This document shows positions 62,938 through 64,000 of a stretch of 64,000 nucleotides of DNA, piece by piece. The notes beneath the pieces are model-generated. The model was not told the origin of the DNA. It was given only the letters and a program-made list of their open reading frames with translations, and did not search any database. The stretch's first letter is position 1, and the number at the start of each line of letters is the position of its first letter. Both the position numbers and the translations under genes were made by a program. Source of the stretch: Lewinellaceae bacterium (GTDB lineage: Bacteria > Bacteroidota > Bacteroidia > Chitinophagales > Saprospiraceae); the NCBI GenBank assembly GCA_020636405.1, contig JACJXW010000010.1, positions 124,001-188,000 on the forward strand, written 5' to 3'.

Positions 62938-64000
62938 GTGGCAGACCTGAACTTACAACGGCAATACATCATTCGGCTGTTTTTCGCCATTTCAGCTGGG
63001 TTGCTCATTATACGGGCCCTGCAACTTCAGGTATTGGACCCGACCTACCGCAATAAAGCCGACGCCACCGCCATCGACGAGCAAGTCGTCTACCCCGCTC
63101 GTGGAACCATCTACGACCGCAATGGCAAGATCCTTGTCTACAACAACCCTACCTACGACCTCATGGCCACTTACAATCAGGTGGACCCGGAGATGGCAAA
63201 GGATACGTTCTGCCATCTGCTGAAAATAAGTGATCAATACTTCAACGAAAACCTGAACAAAAACTGGCGGGACCCGCGCTTTTCCAAATCGGTCCCGTTT
63301 CCTTTCCTGACTAAGATATCCGCAGTGGACTTTGCACCGTTCCAGGAACGGCTTTACCTGTTCCCAGGGTTCCGCCCCATCCTGCGCCACGCCCGCGGTT
63401 ACCCACACCCCAACGCCGCCCATTTGCTGGGGTACATTCGGGAAGTCAACCGGGAAGAGGTTGAAAATTCCAACGGCGAGTATCTGCCGGGGGACTACAT
63501 CGGCACCGGCGGCCTGGAACTTTCCTACGAAAAAGAGCTCAGAGGCAAAAAAGGCGTCAGCTTTGTCCTCAAGGATAACCTGGGCAGGGAGATCGAAGCC
63601 TATAACGGCGGCAAACTGGACGAAGCCCCCGAGTCGGGGCTTGACCTGATCACCACCATCGACCTCGACCTGCAGGCTTACGGTGAGGAGCTCATGCAAA
63701 ACAAGATCGGCAGCATCGTCGCTATTGACCCGGCTACCGGCGAGGTGCTGGCTATGGTGAGCACCCCTACCTATGACCCCAACATCCTGGCCATTGACCG
63801 CGACCGAGGGAAAGCCTACAACGAACTGCTGCAAAACAAGAACAACCCCTTGTTTGACCGGTCCATTATGGCCCAGTATCCGCCGGGCTCCCTTTTCAAA
63901 CCTATTGTGGCCCTCATCGGCCTGCAGACGGGCGCCATTACTCCCGAACGGGCGGTATCCTGCGGGGGCGCTTATTTCTACAACGGTATGCGGCTAACGG
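62938..64000 (+). CDS. mrdA: Penicillin-binding protein 2 (3' end cut by window)
   Basis: Open to the window end; 354 residues visible. I infer a GTG start at 62938 (VADLNLQRQYIIRLFF), 12 bases after mreD; no ATG lies in a suitable place before the membrane helix (about 9-27). The dimerisation domain follows, with the typical RGTIYDRNGKILVYN motif, and then the transpeptidase domain; its catalytic Ser318-x-x-Lys321 lies in PPGSLFKP. Class B PBP2 forms the crosslinks during rod elongation. Later motifs (SxN, KTG) lie beyond the window; rodA probably follows. Confidence 0.95.
   Translation, partial: MADLNLQRQYIIRLFFAISAGLLIIRALQLQVLDPTYRNKADATAIDEQVVYPARGTIYDRNGKILVYNNPTYDLMATYNQVDPEMAKDTFCHLLKISDQYFNENLNKNWRDPRFSKSVPFPFLTKISAVDFAPFQERLYLFPGFRPILRHARGYPHPNAAHLLGYIREVNREEVENSNGEYLPGDYIGTGGLELSYEKELRGKKGVSFVLKDNLGREIEAYNGGKLDEAPESGLDLITTIDLDLQAYGEELMQNKIGSIVAIDPATGEVLAMVSTPTYDPNILAIDRDRGKAYNELLQNKNNPLFDRSIMAQYPPGSLFKPIVALIGLQTGAITPERAVSCGGAYFYNGMRLT

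Overview
The window comes from the chromosome of a Bacteroidota bacterium, most likely of the Saprospiria (Lewinella/Phaeodactylibacter-like). The evidence is type IX secretion (a PorZ-like protein and two secreted proteins with type A sorting domains), bacillithiol synthesis (BshA), DUF5723 and DUF1572 proteins, a TonB-dependent receptor with a carboxypeptidase-regulatory-like N-terminus, promoters of the Bacteroidota TAnnTTTG type, and no visible Shine-Dalgarno sequences. No phage, transposase, integrase or CRISPR array was found. The rank below phylum is inference.

Layout. 1-6.4 kb: end of an ADP-ribosylglycohydrolase gene, a tRNA-Met with its own promoter and terminator, a DUF5723 barrel/lipoprotein pair, and a Pycsar-effector-like membrane protein with a degenerate HD domain. 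6.5-15.1 kb: acyl-CoA dehydrogenase, alpha/beta hydrolase, TPR protein, the rfaE2-nif3-zinc-ribbon operon, a flippase-like protein and a MerR/B12-type regulator. 15.5-19.8 kb: a T9SS cargo protein and bshA. 19.9-31 kb, nearly all on the minus strand: a run rich in protein-modification and stress functions, namely an ADP-forming acyl-CoA synthetase fused to a GNAT domain, an HDAC-family deacetylase, a GCS2-CBS fusion, a double UspA protein, a split APH/ATPase pair, a J-domain protein, a SET methyltransferase and a 2OG-Fe(II) oxygenase. 31-43 kb: an atypical response regulator, a GNAT-nitrilase, DUF486, PPK2, MtnA, TrkH/TrkA, a low-molecular-weight phosphatase, DUF1572, a DUF6438 lipoprotein and an M48 lipoprotein protease. 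42.9-48.5 kb: a His-rich protein and TonB receptor, a remarkable hairpin array, an Old Yellow Enzyme with an operator-like dyad, and an SRPBCC/GyrI-like protein. 48.8-57.5 kb: a propeller-sensor adenylate cyclase, a T9SS cargo protein, a PorZ-like protein, nadD and a lipoprotein. 57.6-64 kb: dnaN, an M16-like protein, and the rod-shape operon mreB-mreC-mreD-mrdA, cut by the window end.

How the genes work together. The clearest functional units are the rod operon (cell-wall elongation), trkA/trkH (potassium uptake) and T9SS (PorZ plus cargo). The synthetase-GNAT/HDAC/CBS set recalls the Bacillus acuABC acetyl-CoA synthetase control genes. Many short intergenic regions carry G/T-rich short-period repeats or strong hairpins directly after stop codons, which looks like a genome-wide habit of this organism.
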